NCBI RefSeq assembly: GCF_963678635.1 | Contig: NC_087068.1 | Coordinates: 53,716,213-53,780,212 of the forward strand | DNA length: 64,000 bases | Direction: 5' to 3' | From: Symsagittifera roscoffensis | Lineage: Eukaryota; Xenacoelomorpha; Acoela; Convolutidae | Shown: positions 23,901-38,900 of the stretch, in pieces | How the letters are laid out: every line of letters begins with the position of its first letter | Numbering within the stretch: position 1 is the stretch's first letter | Made by a program: the position numbers and the translations under genes | The notes under the pieces: model-generated | Seen by the model: the letters and a program-made list of their open reading frames with translations, nothing else | Told to the model about the DNA's origin: nothing | The model's database searches: none

Positions 23901-26900
23901 GAAACCTATCGGCAGAGGGCGCCTTAACCCAAAACACTCCATCTACTTCGCAAAGAATCAAATCGATAGAGGGCGACAAAATTTCAGACAGTAAACAAAT
24001 TGAATTATCTTATCAATTAAATAATTCAATCCTTTATCCACTAGAGGGCGTCCAAATTGTTGGTTCAAATTCTAGCCAATCAGCGTTGAGAGAAATCATG
24101 CTGGCTTTTGGCACTTTCTCAGCATGGTTTACATTTTATCTGCCAGTTCTAATTTCCTTGTGGATTTTTACTTTGGCCGTTAGTAATTGTGATCTGTTGT
24201 CGCCACTAATAGATTATTTCGCCTTGGTTTCACCGTATAGGATTTGTTGGATGGATTGCAACTGGATTATTGGGTGCTTTTCTTTTTCAGACTGCGATGA
24301 ATCCTAACACTAGTACCAACAACTCGAATGACAGCTTCGAGCAGTTGCTAAATCAGTATCTACCAGTCCATCAACATTGGTTCTCTTCCGATAGAGCTCG
24401 GCCGCGGTTTCGCGCGGGGGCTGTACGTCCCAGAAGGTCGTCAACTGTTCAACGAGGAGTGGAGTTGAGGAGCCAATATGCCCGTATTTTAGCAAACTTC
24501 AGAACCAAAAGGGCCAGGAAAACTACAATAACAAAACATCAAAATCAGTCAGTACATAGTCTAGAAATCCTAAAGGCACCAGTGGTCGCTAAGGACCAGA
24601 AATCGATAACCGGGTTGGTGGGCATTCTGGATTCCGATGTACTATCGGAACTCACGGACGACGATGCCAGTCTATACCTCATGAAACGAGCAATAGTTAA
24701 TCGGGACTACGAAGGATTCTGCCGTATCGATCCCTATATCAAATCCTTTTGGCATTGTGCAGCGGTGGTTGATGGCTGTGTTGTTGTGGATAATAGGATC
24801 GCTATACCCATGTGTTTACAAAAACCATTATTGTCTCGACTCCATCGGTCACATGCGGGCCAGTTAGCCATGGTTGATGCGGCGCAATACATCTGGTGGC
24901 CCCAAATGCATCGCGATATCGTCTAACTTTGCAAAGATTGTCCCCAGTGTACAAAGTTTGGTAAGAATTTGAAAGCGAACGCTTCATTTAACTCTTCCAA
25001 ACCTTTACCCCTTTTATCTGGTCCTAACGAAGAGCTGCAGCTCGATTATGCAGGCCCCCTACTTGATTCGTTTGGTAACAGTATTTATATCTTGGTCGCG
25101 ATCGACCGTTACTCAAAATATCCGTCGGCTATGATCACGCGTTCCACGGGAGGACGGAAGATTATTAAATTTCTTAAGTCGTATATCCAACAACATAGTA
25201 TCCCCAAGTCTATCAAAACAGACCAGTGTTCTGGTTTTAAGAACAAATTAGTGCAACAATTTTGTCTAGAGATAAAAATATTGCTCAATATTTTTGTCCT
25301 GTGGGGGACCATCGTGGTTGCGGTTTAGTAGAAAGGTCGATCCAAACGATTAAACGTCGTTTGGGCGCCTCACGGTTGAGTTCGGATTCTTCAAATGTTC
25401 AAGATACTCTTAGAAATATTATTGAAGACATCCGGGTTACAAAAAATTCTGTTACTGGGGTTTCGCCGTTTGAACTTCATTTTGGCCGTCCCCCGAATAC
25501 GGAGCTATCTATTGCGGCTGAGCGCTTATCTTCGGGAGTTCATTTAGATAACTAACAATTGGAAAGGGACTTACTAACACCTGAACAGCGTCGGGAGCAG
25601 TGCGATAGCCGACCAAGAATCAAAGTTGTAAGGAAGGGGCAGTCAAGCCCGACGGTGTCTCCACATTTTGGTGGACCTACGGATTCAGTCGCAGATACAC
25701 CTCACTACCGCGCACTGGAGAGCTTGGCACATTCAGCCAATCAGTGGCTAACATTTAAAAGGTCATTATCACATCAGGAGGGAGTCAAAGCACTGAAGAC
25801 CTTGACGGAGAGAAATCAAGTCCTCGCAGCCACTCTTCGATCAAATTTGTCGGCTGGTACCCTCAGATTCAGGAACCAAATGCAAACGGATCAGATTCGC
25901 CCGTCGGTGCCAAAACGTATATTGGATTACTTAGTATTGAATGAACCAAATAAAGTCGAAATATTTAAGAAATTTCTAAATAGGAAGTCCGGCAGAGAAC
26001 TTTTCAAACCTTTTAAGGGCACAATCGTGCGGGTTACTGGGCCTCCATATATTTCCGATAAAGGAAAAGTGATCAGAAGAATTCATTTGGCAGTACGTTT
26101 TAAGTCAACCAATCTAAGTTTTTCAGGAAAACAACTAACTCCTGTCAAGAAGGGGCAAAAACGCCCGATTGTGTCATCGTCACCATCATCATCTGAAGAT
26201 AATAGGCCGCTCAAACAGTCAAGTTCCCGACAGCGCATTACAGCGAAAACAGTACACGTGCCTACTCATTTGAAATTCCCATCTTTGACAATTTCACATA
26301 CCCCACCGCGTGGCCAAATGGTGCGACCAGGGTCAACTAGGCCAAGAGAAGATGCAATCTCGGAGGCTCCAGGTGTGCGGAACATTCCTCTCCCACAACA
26401 CTCTACCCCAGTGGTAGACTTAACGGCTTCCTCTTCCACGTCTGGCAATCAAGGAACGGAGGTTCCTATCAGCATCAAACCCAAGTCGCAAACTCCAGTA
26501 AAGATCCCAGTATGTACAGATCTTATCCCTATCTCCTCAGACGATGAATCGTCAATTCCAAAATCCCAAGAAGGAATTCAAACAAAACCAGCAGCATCGG
26601 GTCTTCACGCCCAAGATGGTCCCGCCATACTGACCGAACCGGATGGAAATGTATCATCCTCATCAAATTCGTCGCGGGCCTCCTCAAGACGGAAAAAGCA
26701 GACTATGTTTTATGGTAGTCCCATCAGACATTCCGTGAATGTCATTGAATCTCAGTCAGTATCTACACCTCCGTCAACACCTGCTTCGCCGGACAAGAAA
26801 GTCCACTTTGTGGTGACTACTTCAGATCGATCGAGTCAAGCAGGGCAGTCTAGGGCAGATCTTCCCGATAATTCAGAGATATCATATAGGCGATTCACTC

Positions 26901-29900
26901 GCTTCCCAACAAAGAGCCACTCCGACCATCCTTTGCGTCGGGCCGACAAATAAAGTGTTCACGCCTTCAGCCTAGTAAACTTTAAAACTTTCTCTAGCCT
27001 ATCGACAATGTCACATCAGTCAAACTCATAAAACTCCCAGGGTTTACCTGTTATATTAAGCATTGTTATCGTATGTAAGAAGCATATTTAGATTTTCTTT
27101 GTTACAGTAAAGAAATTCAAACGTTGTTCGAATTTTTCCCGAGAGGGGGAAATGTGGTACGGCGTAGTTTAGAGATCATTATGTTATTATAATTGTGCTA
27201 GCTATCCGTGCTAAACTCGCCTTTGTCTATCAAGGTCGTGACCGACCTGCCAATCCGTTCTAGCTTTAACACATGTGTTCTCATTCACTCTGCTGCAACT
27301 TATGAAAGATTTGAGTTGTGTTTAATTCATTGTCATGACATTATCTAAATACTAAACTGTCTATATTATTTACACTATTATAAACATAAGCAAGGAGAAT
27401 TGATTTTTGTATTACAACTGTCTTTTATCACTTCACAATGTTGCATTCAAAGCAAGATCACGTATTTTTAACTGGAAGTCTAGGACTCTGTGTCTCATGG
27501 CTACAACAAAAACTTGGTATTTTGGTTTTTCCATCCCCCACACATTTGAACTTCATGCAATAAAAAAGTGTCAAAAAGTGATGACAGTTTAAAGGGTGAG
27601 CGAACAAACAACTACTGAGCTATTCTATATACCTTAAATCATAAGATAAGACATTTAGCCATTGTAGCGCGTAAAATAACTAAGAAAACAGAAAAATCCA
27701 AATGTCTGAGGAAGGTGGAAATGAGCCGGTTTTGTTAGCGTGTTGCTGTTTGCTAATAAGTTATTTTGCCAATAGGAGATTTTGCCAATAATTTTTATTT
27801 GGACTATACTTATCGGGAAGTTTTGATACATATCAGCTAAACGAACGATTCCCCATTTGATTTTAATGGGGTCTTCATAAAAATTTAAAAGCCCCTAATT
27901 TCAATCTCAGTTTGTTTGATTGTTTCATTTTCTCTATATCTTCACCATGAGCGAGTGGGTTTGTACACTTCGTTTTGATTTTTTACTTTTATGTTCATTG
28001 TCTTATATTTTAAATGAAAGTCCGAATGCGCTAATGACGCTATTTTTAACTGAATTAACGATGTAATTTTGTCGAACGGAATGCATAAAAAAGTTCTATG
28101 GGTCAACGCTTAAGAGAATCCCTAGAATGTTCTAAGAATTTTAAGTTTCATTGCTTCAATGCCTAGCTTGAATAACTTGAAGTATTTTGCTAAGCAATCC
28201 AAGCTTTGAAAACTTTTAGAAATGTTTCAAATTTTCATTGCTTTTATAACTCGCTTAGAAAATATTATTTTTTTTGGAGCCGATTCTTTTTATGAAATAA
28301 CTGAAACTGTTCATATTTTTTTGCTTGAACACCTTGCTAAGAAACACTTGATTTTTTGCCTAAGGAATGTATCTGTGAAAACCTTAAAAAATTTCGAAGC
28401 TTCATAGCTTTGATCTTTTGCATAGAAAAATTTGATTTTTAAAAGCCAGTTCGGCTCTTTTCCAGTTCCCCCCTTTCAAAATAACGAGTTTTATATTTGT
28501 TTTACGTGTTATTACGGCTAAATGCGTGATGTTACGCTGTAAAGTATGAAGAACAAATCTGTTCAAAATTGTCGATTTGTTCACCACGCTGAATTTCATT
28601 GCATTGTGACAAAGTTAAATAGACTCTTCAAAATTGAATTTGAAAGGGGGGGGGAACTGGAAAAGAGCCGCCAGTTCAAGTTTCGTTCGAAGAAAAAACG
28701 TAGAAAGTTTCATTACTTCGTTAGCTTTCTTGAAACAATTTAGCTTCAGTTTTTTTTGTCATTTTTTTCTTGAATAAACTTAACATTTTTTTAGTCGAAG
28801 TGTTTAATTTTTTTATTGCTTCCAAGGTTTGCTAAGAAAAATGTTTGCTTCTCGGTATTCGACGTTCTCCATGAAATAGTTTGAAATATTTCGAAGCTTC
28901 ATTGCTTCAATAGCTTGATTAGAAAACTTTGTTTTTGCAGGAGCCGATTCTCTTTATGAAATAACTGAAAGTGATTATAGTTTCATCGCTTGAACCCCTT
29001 GCTAAGAAACACTTGAACTGTTCGCCTACCAATTTTGGTTTTTAAAAAAACCTGAAATTATTCAAATTTGAATGAGTTCATTAGCTTTTCTAAATAATTT
29101 AAATTCTTTTTTTTGCGGAGCAATCCAAGCTATGAAAAAATCAAATTTTGAAGCTTTATTAATCTGCTTAGAACAATTTTTCTACTTTAAGCGAGCTGAT
29201 TTGCTGAGAAAAATTTAATCAAATTTTTCAATTTTTAATCGCTTCATTAGTTTTCATGAGTAATGGAACCTGATCTAAACTACATTTTATGATTGGATAA
29301 ATTAGATATTTTACCAATGTAAAGTATTTAATATTAACCAATCATGATCCATCTAACTAACAATCCACTTATTTGTAAGTGCTGAAATTACTTGTAATTT
29401 CAGCACCAGAGAGATTTGAATTTAACTTAGAAATTAGTTGAACTCTCCCGAGTACTTCAGCAGCCGCAATAAACCAGTATACCCTAGATCTATTGAGCCT
29501 AGCAGAGACTAGTTAAACAACCTGAGACTAGATAGTATAAGAGTAAGATTAGGATCGGTATTAGACTAAGAAGTTGCACGAATCTATCCGGCCGAAAATA
29601 AGATAGCGTGACGAGCAGACGGTGTACCCTATCCGAAATTATTCTATGAGTTATACACTTCGGTCCTAACTCATCTGGTGCGACCATAAGTCTCGAACAA
29701 GACCTTAATAGCTTAGCATTAACCAATAATAGATTAGAAATTAGACAAAACATTTACAAAATGTTATACGACAATAATTTAATCGAAATGTCTCTACGAC
29801 TCAATAGATCAGAGCCAATATTCCGAACGATAACAGAACTACCCGGAATTGGAAGAAGACCTCGAACCAGAGACGACATACGACAAAGCAGAAACTTACC

Positions 29901-32900
29901 ATATAGTTATATGATAGTTCGGCAAAAGCCAGAACAAACTTTTGTATTTAGAATACTACTAGCAATGAATTTAGATTTTCATTTGCAAACATAAAATTTT
30001 GAAGTCAATCTTCAAAATCATTTCAGGCGCTAAACAAAATTATTAATATACAATAACGATTGATAAAAAGATCTCAGATCGTTTTCCAAAATTCTGCAGT
30101 AATATACAAAACATGTTTGAAAAATATTTATTGAAAAATCAAAATAAAAATTAGTAGCATGACAATAAATGATTAGTAATTATAAATCATCCTGTTGTTC
30201 CAGCTTCATCGCCTAAACATAACAGCAATCATAAGCTCACTAATATCATAAAAATACTAAATCTATTCTTTACACAAATTTAAACCATTTTAAACTTAAA
30301 TTCACTTAATTTTAAAATCAGATCATCAAGGCTTATCCTTGGATCTTAAATCATTTTCTATTTAATTAAATTTAAAACTTGATCATCAAGGCCTATCCTT
30401 GGATCAAAAAGAACAACTTTGTTCTCCCCCACCCACTTAAACGAGTGTCTAACGACCTCAAACGTCGATTCACTATCCAACCCTTTCTAAAAAACCCAGG
30501 ACTAATAGAAATTTTTGAACAAAACTAATCATTCAAATTAGGATAAACAGTGAAGAACTTCGGTTATTCATCCTTCACTTGATCCTCCCTCTTACCAGAC
30601 CCAGGATAAATCTTAGACTTAGTAAGTTTAAAATAGTATCTAACGAACTACTCGCGTTCTAATTATACCTGAACCCTGTGGATCGATTTACTATTCTCCA
30701 ACCCTGAACACAATCACTACCCTTAAGTAAGATTAAGTAAGTTAACACCTTAGCTTATACTAGCCACGAGAAAGTATAAAATCATTCTTCGGAATTGATA
30801 TACTTTCCTCCCCAACCCTGAACAAATAGACCCAGGTTAGGCTAACAAAAAAATCGTAAGGACTAACAGTTTAAGCAAATAGAAATCATTTAACAACCTT
30901 TTGCATCCGTCATCCTAAACCTTATGTCATTTAAAAACCTAGGAAATAAACAAACAATCGTTTTACACAATTGTGAAATAAATAACAAAAAATACGACCT
31001 TGTAATCACACCTCATACACAAACAGTTGGATACATTAGAACAAAACGACAAACATTAAAGAGAAAAATACTAACTAAACAAAGACAAATAACACGAAAA
31101 AGATTTTCAAAAAATCGAAACGCATTTTCAGAATCAGAAACCAACAGTTTAGACGAACTTTATAAACTAAAAGAATCAATAGATAAAAATTGCCCAATTC
31201 ACGATCAATTATATTTCTCTGACTCAGAAACAACTTCAAATTCATCAAAAAGAGGAAAAAGAAGAATAAAAAAGCAGTATAAACACAAACTAGTACATTT
31301 ATACAATTGGAATCAACCAATTAGACACATTGATAATTACATATTAACAGTCATCGAACGAAAAAATGAGCTCAACGCACACCCCAGGTGAAGAAAGTCC
31401 AGATGATGATGATATTTTCCCCTTTATCGTAGACGCAACCACTGATAGAGGACAGCATATATTCTGCAAAAATTTACTCTTAAATTTGTTTGAACCCGGA
31501 ATCAGTCCATGTAAAACATAGTTCCCAGATGTAAAAAACAAAAGACAAATTATCGATCACTATCTAAAAGATATATGTAACCTAACACAACAATACGGAA
31601 TCTACTCCATAGAATTCAGCTCACCAAACCAGAATCACAGTAAATATATAATTCAAACAGACGACCTTGATTTAGAATTCTTAAAAATATTCTCAGAATA
31701 TATAAAAAGCATCCAATATAATAACTCACAAAGAGCAAACTCCATATTCACCAATGAAGTTTTTGCGATAATTTATAGTTACATCTCGATATTAGAAAAC
31801 GAAATCCAGATACCAAATGTCTCACCAACAGAAACATCTAAACATATAAGAGTACGACATGAAATCACACTACTCTCTAGTTTTCTAAATATAATTAAAG
31901 AAAATTTCACGAAAGATGAAGTTTCACAACATACAAAACACGACTTACAAAAAATCTTGGCATGGTTCATAATAGATTATTTCACACATAATATTGATTT
32001 AATTTCACAAGCAAGAAAAAACTTTAGACCCCAAAACTCAAACGATGATACTGCCATCACAGAACAATCAGACTATGTTTGGGACCCCGAATGGTCTCAT
32101 CCCGCATTCATAAACTTCCCACAATCAATCTCAAGTCAAGCAATAAGTACGATATCTTATGTAAGAGATTATGTACGAGTAATACCATTAACCATTGATG
32201 CAACACCATTAAACTATAATACATTTTTACCCGATATGCAAAATAATAGTTTAAACTCTACAGTCATACACAATGAAAACCTCAATGGAACTAGGAATCT
32301 TACTCAACAAGATATCCAGACACCATCACACTTCATAAATGAAGAAATCGTACACACAACAACTACACAACAAAGTATTTCACCAATACGTCCAAACTTA
32401 ACAACACCAAGAAATACAAATTCTTCACAAACACAGGTAACATTACAATCAACCGTTAAACCTTCGGTTGCCCCAAAATATTCACACATGGATTACCAAA
32501 CATACAGACCCATGACAATACCGCCAAAAACACGCAAAACGTTCACTAGAAACAACTTTGCAGACCATAATTATAATTACACACATCCATCAAAAACAAG
32601 TTATCAACCACGAAAAAATTTTAGTAATTATACAAGATCTCGAAACTGGGATAAACCAATGGCACCACCTAATTCAGTAAATATCCAAACAAATTTACAT
32701 CCTCCACAGGATCGTAGTGAAAACTATCCATTTTTTCAACAAAATAAAAATAAAAAACAAACATCTTATCAAATGGATTACTTATCCTCAGATGATGATT
32801 TCTTACAACCAGATATATTTACACCCTATAATCAAGAATATCGTGGACAAGGAATACAGAAACCACATAAATATCATAGAATTTTTTCTCCACAACCAAT

Positions 32901-35900
32901 AGATACACAAATTCAACAACCAATTCAACAACAAAACCCAATTAATAAATCTTTTCAACCAATTCAGCAACAAAACCCAATGATTGCAAACTCATACCAA
33001 CCAGCACAAATGCAAAATGAAATACCACTCCCATATTATCTTCAACAACACGAAATAACAAGAAATCAACTTTCAAATTTTTCTCAAATGCCAAATGCAG
33101 CAGAATCATTACAAATGACGATGAATCCATACCTTATGGGTGGATCATCAATAACATCAAATAAACCTTTAATGGTATTCACAGGAACAGACCCTGAATA
33201 TTCTGTAGAAGACTATTTAAATGCAGTCACAGCAAATTTGATTTTAAATATAGGACCTGAACCAATTAATACGCCATTACATCAAAACTGGATACATCGA
33301 CGCACAGCGTTAATACAAACAACTCTAGATGGCGCAGCCCAAAAATGGTTTTCAGTATTGCCTATAGAAATAAAATCAAATTGGAAAAGATTTACACAAG
33401 AATTTTCAAAAATGTTTGACTCCGAAAGAAACAAACAACAACAAAGAGTTTTATGTAATGAAATTCGCAGATTACCAAACGAAACCATCAAGCAATTAGC
33501 AGTACGAATCGAAACACTAGTTCGAAAAGCATATTCATTAAATACACATGACTATAAAAACACAAAGATGACAGAAATCTTAATGATGACCTTAACACCA
33601 CAATTAAGGAAAATAGCAATAAAAAAGAGAGCATCCCATCCTTCGTCAATTCGAGAACCCGATTTAGATTTTCGAAAACTAGTAGACAAACTAGAACAAG
33701 CAGAAATCACAATGAAACTCGAAGAAACGGAAAATCTGAAATTGCAATACGTTAACAGAATTGAAACAGCTTCCACAAATATAAACAATATACAAGAATC
33801 AGATACAGATCTCGTTGAAAAAATTACTGAAATACTCAATATTTACGAAAAACACCCAAACTTTAAAGGCAAACCATCTTTCAAAAAATGGTGTAATTAT
33901 TGCCGACGATACGGACATAGTATTTCTGAATGTAGACAAAAACAGCAAGACAATCAAAATAAACCTCAAAAATATAAAGAACCAAATAAATCATTCTATC
34001 AATACATGAAAAAAGATCAAAATCTACCGAACAAAACAGTCTACAGCAACAACAGTTCAGGAAAACCACTCCCGAACAATACAAATTATACAAGAAATCA
34101 ATCACCATATAACTCAAGTTATAGAGGAAGATCACCAGAACGAAGAAACACGCATAATTCATCACAAAATCACTACAATAGACCAAATAGTCGAAATAAC
34201 TACTCCAGATCACATTCAAATCCACAACGATTTGTTTCTAGATCTAATTCCCAATCAAGAAATAGTTATTATCCAAACAATCAATCACGAAATTCATCAT
34301 ACAATAGGAATAGAAACTACTCAAATAATCGGAATAGAAGTTATTCAAACAACCGAAACCAGAATTACCCGAACAATCAATCAAGGAATAACTCATATAA
34401 TAGATCGAACTATAACAGACCAAACAATAATTACCAAAACAGATCGCAAAATATTTCACAAAATCGACACTCAAGTTATAATAATCGTTATAGAAATTAT
34501 TCCCAATCACCACACCGGAACAATAATAACTATAATAATTCTAATAATCGCCACAGAAGTAGTACACCTAAACATCAAAGACATATTAATCAAGTACAAT
34601 CTAATCCAGAAACAACATCAGACCCTCCAGGTATTGATGACACAGTAACTGATACGTTACAACTCAACCAAATAAACTGTGAATCATCAGATTCAGAAAG
34701 CGATGCAGAAAACACTCTCTCCATCAACATGATAAAAGTCGAAAATGACTATGAACCTGTTATATATGAAGAATCTTTTTCATCACACATATATGAGAAT
34801 CAATCAGAACTCCTTCACAATTATTATATTGAACCCGTCCATTCCACACCGACGACACAAAAAACTAATGAAATTAACACTACAAACCAAACCAATGAGA
34901 AAGAAAAAACAAAATGTTTGAATACAAATCACATTTATCAAAACATACAAAAAGAACAACCCAAAGAAAAAATTTGGACAATACCATTTCTTTTGGAAAG
35001 CCCAAAAAGCAAAGAATTTCAACCACCAGATCTTGAAATTGATTTTTTAATTGATTCAGGAGCAGAATCAAATATAATAAACATTCCCACATGGAATGAA
35101 ATAAAAACCTTACACCCAAAGCTAACACCTCTTGAAACCTCCAGCAAACTAGCAACAGCACAAGGATCAACATTAATAAATTACGGAAAAATTCAATTAT
35201 TTCTTCTCCCCACAAGAACAATGGAGCAAAACAAAATTTTAACCAAACCATTTAAACAAATATTCCATATCACTGATATTAAACATAATATCATTGGAAT
35301 ACCATTTATCTCTAAATATATACCAACAATCAACATCTTGAATAGTAAAATATTAATCAAAGATAAATATACAAAAACAAAAGACACATCCCTAACATTT
35401 TTTCAAAGATTAAATAAACAACCACCATTTTTTTCAAAATTTTACCCAATATATAACCAGCAAAGAAAACACTTGAAACCACTATCAGGAAACATCTATA
35501 ATTTTTCAATCAAACAAGTTCACCAATATGATAAAAAACAAAACAAACAAAAATTTTATATGTCAGATTTTGAATTCAAACCTATTCATAAGTTTTTCAA
35601 AATCACAATCTCATCAATAAAATATTTGAAAAACTCGAATTCAGATATTATTTCCTTACATGTATACAACAATACACCTTACCAAGTAACATTACCTTTA
35701 GGACTTTTAGGCTATTGCGAAACCAACGCTACAATATTACCAATACACGAAAAAGCATATCGTGTAAAAAATATACTCCAATTACTAGATATTTGCCAAT
35801 CCACAATCCTTAATGAAGATTTATCTATAAATAATATAATAAGTAACGAAAACAGAAATACGGATTATTTCACAAAAACCCCATATTTCAAACCTACATT

Positions 35901-38900
35901 CAACATAAGTAACTACGCAGAGAATCAACAGAAATTTTTAACAATGTTTAATTTCCAACATTCACAAATAACACAAGACGAATTTGAAAAACTAGCAAAA
36001 CAGCTAATTAAATATTCATCAGTCTATGCAACATCCAAATTTGATGTTGGCAAAATCAGCTCATCACTACATCTCCCATTAAAACCAGACGCAGTTTTCA
36101 AAAAACAAAGAGCAAGTAAAGTACCAATTCACTTACACGATAAAGTGAACAGATTACTCGACATTTTAGAACAATACAACATTATATCACCAGTAAACAA
36201 AGAGGAACAACCAAAAGGCAACACATTTATCAACCCTGTTATCATTCTAGCCAAAGGAGAATCATTAAAAATTGTTCTCGATGCTAGATACCTCAATTCA
36301 CTCATAGATGAATCAAAGTGTAATTGGCCCATTGAACCAATACAAGTTATTTTAACAAAAATAAACGGAAAATACTTTACCACCGCCGATATGAATAGTG
36401 CATATAATCAAATGCCATTAGATGAACAATCACGACGCTTAACACAATTTGTTATTGGAAATCAACAATACGAATTCAACCGCTTATTCTATGGAATATC
36501 CATAGGACCAGCAGCATTTTCAGCTTTTATGAGCAAAATTTTTCGACCACTAATACTCAAGAAAAACGCAATCACCTATTTAGACGATGTTTTTATGCAA
36601 TCACAAACAAAAGAGGAAATGTTCAATGTTTTAGAACAATATCACCAAATACTTCAGAACAAAAATCTGCAGGCCGCCCCCGATAAATCACACTTCTTTT
36701 TGACAAAAGTTAAATTCTTAGGGCATAATATAGAAAGAAAAACAATCACTCCATTGAAATCACGTATAGACGCTATTCAAAAACTCCAACCACCAACAAA
36801 TAAAAAGAAAATCCAAGAATTCCTTGGAATGTTAAACTTTTTAAGCAAATATGTTTATAAAATGCAATTATATCTACGACCATTCTATAACATACTTAGA
36901 CAACAAAATAATTTTGAATGGAATATAGAACATCAAGCACGATTTGAAGAAATTAAAAAACTTCTAACTGAACAAATTTTAAACACAATTCCAGATTCAA
37001 ATCAACCATTTTATGCAATGTGCGATGCTTCGAACTTTGGCATCGGCGCAGCATTATTACAATCACATAATAGTACAAATAAAATGAACCTCATATCAGC
37101 AAATTCCCGATTATTCACTCAAGCAGAACTAAGACTCTCAACTCTAATGAGAGAATGTACAGCCATAATATATACACTAACAGAATATGAATTTCTGATA
37201 CTTGGATCAAAACATCCCACAGTTCTATTCACAGACCATAAACCAATCATCTTTCTTTTTACACAAAAGTCTAATCCAAACCACCGAGTTTATAGATTTC
37301 AACTCATTTTAATGAAATTCCCAAACTTACATATAGTTTGGACCGCAGGAAAAAATCTTGCATTACCAGACACTTTAAGTCGAAATACGCCACCTGAATT
37401 ACTTACACGAAAAACCACAGTTGAAATACCCAAAAACATAAAATTCTACCTTGCAGAAAATGAAACATCACCCCGATTGGAATGCAAATATGCAGTAAAA
37501 ACTGACGTTGAACAATCACAAATAAATAATTTACAACATTTCCCACTTTATTTAGATTGTCAAAATAATCACTATGAAGTTGATCTACTTGGAACATCAA
37601 CTTTTAAACCAATCCCATATTCACAATGGATAAAAAACAACACCCAACAAAAAAGAATAAAACAACACCCGCCTGAAAAAGACCATTTTCCACTAATTGA
37701 AAAAGAAAATCTGACTGATAAAATAAACTTATCAGGACCACAAACAAACGATTCAAAATACACAATAAATCAAGTTTTTGACCTCCATGACCCACTTGAC
37801 ACAATACCCTTATCTAAATTAGAAATCGAAAACATTTTTCTCCCCCCCACAGAAACAATTACAATTTCAACACTGAAACAATATCAAAACCTTGACCCAG
37901 TAATTCGACAACTGAAATCATGGCACAAATATAAAACTAAACCTATCAAAGCAGATTCAACTATTCTAGGAAACAAAACACTCCTCAGATATTTTCGAAA
38001 ATTCAACAATACAACAATTAACGAAAACACAGACCTTCTAGAATACAAACTAAATGAATCTACAGTTCCCTGTCTCCCTTTAAGTATGATTCTTATAGCT
38101 TTTAATATTTCACATACACAAAATATTAAAGGACACTCTGGATCAGAAAAAACATATTCAAATTTTATACAAAACTTTTATTTCCCAAATGCACCAATTT
38201 GGATAAAAGTACTATGCAATGACTGTATAGTATGTCAACTAAATAAACCTTACCCAAATCAAAAACAAATAGCACAAAAACAAGATTTTAAAGGACAAAG
38301 CTTGTACTTTAATCATCGTATCTCATTTGATACCAAAGGACCAATTTCACCCTCATCCGAAGGAAACTCCTACATTATGGTAATTGTTGACGCATTTACA
38401 CATTATGTAGCACTTAACCCAGTACCACATTGTAACGCTTATTACGCTTACACAACACTTTATGAACACTGGATAGCAAAATTCGGACTACCAGAAATTT
38501 TAGTTACAGACAACGGTACAGAATTCATAAATAATGAAATCATCACACTATGTCATTTATATAACATTAAACACAAACCACGTACATCTCACGCACCTTG
38601 GACAAACGGCTTAGTCGAAGGTATGAACCGTTCATTACAAGAATATCTCAGATGTATCATCAATGGAAATGATACAAGATATACCGAATGGTCAGCAGAT
38701 GTAAAACTATTTCCCTTAGCATATAATTCACAAATCACGACAACTTTAGGAATGTCACCATATGAAATGGTTTTTAACCAAAAGCCACGCAAACCAATAA
38801 TGTTTACAGCAAACTCTCATAAAAACGCACAAGGTTATTGTCAACCAAATAAAGACTCAATTTGTTATAACCTACCATTACATACACACGATGAAGATCA

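Larger units (their letters stand above)
20298..27437 (+). mobile_element. gypsy-2: Ty3/gypsy LTR retrotransposon, broken
   Basis: A 7.1-kb plus-strand element with 285-bp LTRs, TG...CA ends and a perfect 5-bp target duplication ATGTT (20293-20297, 27438-27442). It has the same domain order and 3' accessory ORF as gypsy-1 but is clearly a different lineage. The LTRs differ at about four positions, so the insertion is fairly young. Even so, the coding region has in-frame stops at 22001, 22748, 24924 and 25553 and frame changes near 20690, 24290 and 25300. It sits antisense in B56 intron 1. Confidence 0.94.

Noticed and set aside
34232-34648. 138-aa Ile/Thr-rich ORF in another frame of ERV gag
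   Set aside because: It mirrors the Asn-rich tract in a shifted frame and has repetitive composition; shadow frame.
33881-35387. Several hydrophobic minus-strand ORFs
   Set aside because: They are complements of the A/C-rich gag-pol frame and have Cys/Tyr/Val-rich chance composition.
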